This document shows, one piece after another, positions 17,164-17,570 of a stretch of DNA of 17,570 nucleotides. The DNA is from Tritrichomonas foetus (taxonomy: Eukaryota; Parabasalia; Tritrichomonadida; Tritrichomonadidae). The stretch is taken from assembly GCA_001839685.1 (NCBI GenBank), contig MLAK01001384.1, positions 1 through 17,570 on the forward strand, read 5' to 3'. Numbering within the stretch: the stretch's first letter is position 1; the number at the start of each line of letters is the position of its first letter. The notes below the pieces were generated by a model that did no database searches, was not told the DNA's origin, and worked only from the letters and a program-made list of their open reading frames with translations. The translations under genes were made by a program, and so were the position numbers.

Positions 17164-17212
17164 TATGAACTTTTTCTAAAGGATAGAACTTTTTCTGAAT
17201 AAAAAACGTTAT
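17164..17212 (-). promoter_or_regulatory. Putative promoter of the 956-residue coiled-coil gene
   Basis: On the minus strand, ATAACGTTTT (around 17212-17203) resembles the MYB-type sites of trichomonad promoters, and TCATA (17168-17164) matches the TCAYW initiator and would start transcription 34 bases before the ATG. Between them an 11-base direct repeat (GAACTTTTTCT on the plus strand at 17167-17177 and 17186-17196) and a CCTTT (in 17183-17176) occur; CCTTT resembles the M5-type core element described in Trichomonas. Confidence 0.45.
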
Positions 17213-17499
17213 CAGGTTTAAATAAACAAAATTGAGGAAAATAATATAATTGTGTCATCGCTTCCATTTCTCATTAAAAGGAAAATCATGAGGGAGTTAC
17301 GTCGATTAATTAAAAACAGTTGAATGACATTCCTTATTTGATAAAGTAACTGATCGTTAGAAAATATTAAGAAATATATTTTATGGTATTAGATATTTAT
17401 AATTAAATGAACTATTTTAATATGAATATCCATGTAAATAAATTTATTTAAATGCGGGATTAATTAGAATATCTATTGTCATTAACACAATTGTGAATG
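17213..17499. other. Right flank, no gene seen
   Basis: This A+T-rich stretch lies upstream of the minus-strand coiled-coil gene and ends at the right terminal repeat. Neither strand holds a convincing open frame, RNA gene or tandem repeat. Distal promoter elements of the neighbouring gene could lie here but none was identified. Confidence 0.5.
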
Positions 17500-17570
17500 T
17501 CCTCCTATATGAAAGGTTTACAAAATGGTCCCCCAAAGATTTTGTGGGACCATCCCATAAACCTTTGTCC
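17500..17570 (-). repeat. Right terminal copy of the 71-bp inverted repeat
   Basis: This is the exact reverse complement of 7-77, including the nested palindrome. It contains one copy of the TATAGGAGG-end unit rather than the two found at the left. The window ends at the last base of the match, so no outer flank is available to look for a target-site duplication. Confidence 0.9.

Noticed and set aside
1..17570. Maverick/Polinton element
   Set aside because: Size and inverted ends would fit, but there is no protein-primed DNA polymerase, integrase, packaging ATPase, protease or capsid gene, and the genes present look cellular.

Overview
The window looks like eukaryotic protist DNA: strongly A+T-rich (roughly 30% G+C by eye), four intronless protein genes including one 7.9 kb open reading frame, TAA and TGA both used as stops, very short putative 5' leaders with initiator-like TCAYW sites, and TAAA sequences at or just after the stop codons. 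This combination fits a trichomonad, and a Tritrichomonas-like genome is my best guess. That is an inference from style, since no taxon-specific marker gene is present. Entamoeba is the main alternative; the mixed arginine codon use (CGN and AGA) and the 3.2 kb gene-free stretch argue against it.

Layout, left to right. Positions 7-77 carry a copy of a short palindromic repeat whose exact inverted copy forms the right end (17500-17570). About 640 bases without a convincing gene follow. Next are two minus-strand genes: a 370-residue coiled-coil protein (736-1848) and a compact Cdc25-type phosphatase of the rhodanese fold with an intact HCEFSSERG active-site loop (2165-2878). A 3.2 kb stretch (2879-6077) holds no convincing intact gene but has protein-like, stop-interrupted minus-strand readings that may be gene relics. 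A plus-strand gene for a 2640-residue protein (6078-14000) comes next, with coiled coils at both ends and a very long Ser/Asn/Glu-rich disordered centre. It converges on a minus-strand gene for a 956-residue coiled-coil protein (14262-17132) that has a CPNC motif near its C-terminus.

Three of the four genes encode long coiled-coil proteins without recognisable catalytic domains, of the kind expected in cytoskeletal, basal-body or centrosomal scaffolds. The fourth is a mitotic-type CDK-activating phosphatase. Trichomonad genes are usually transcribed singly, so neighbourhood is weak evidence of shared function. The most notable observations are the exact inverted repeats at the two window ends (a mobile-element boundary or simply contig ends falling in a dispersed repeat), the NASLxM linear motif repeated at about 168-residue spacing in the giant protein, a perfect 30-bp in-frame tandem repeat, and the CPNC motif at the end of a long coiled coil. 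I found no transposase, integrase, polymerase, capsid, RNA gene or CRISPR array.
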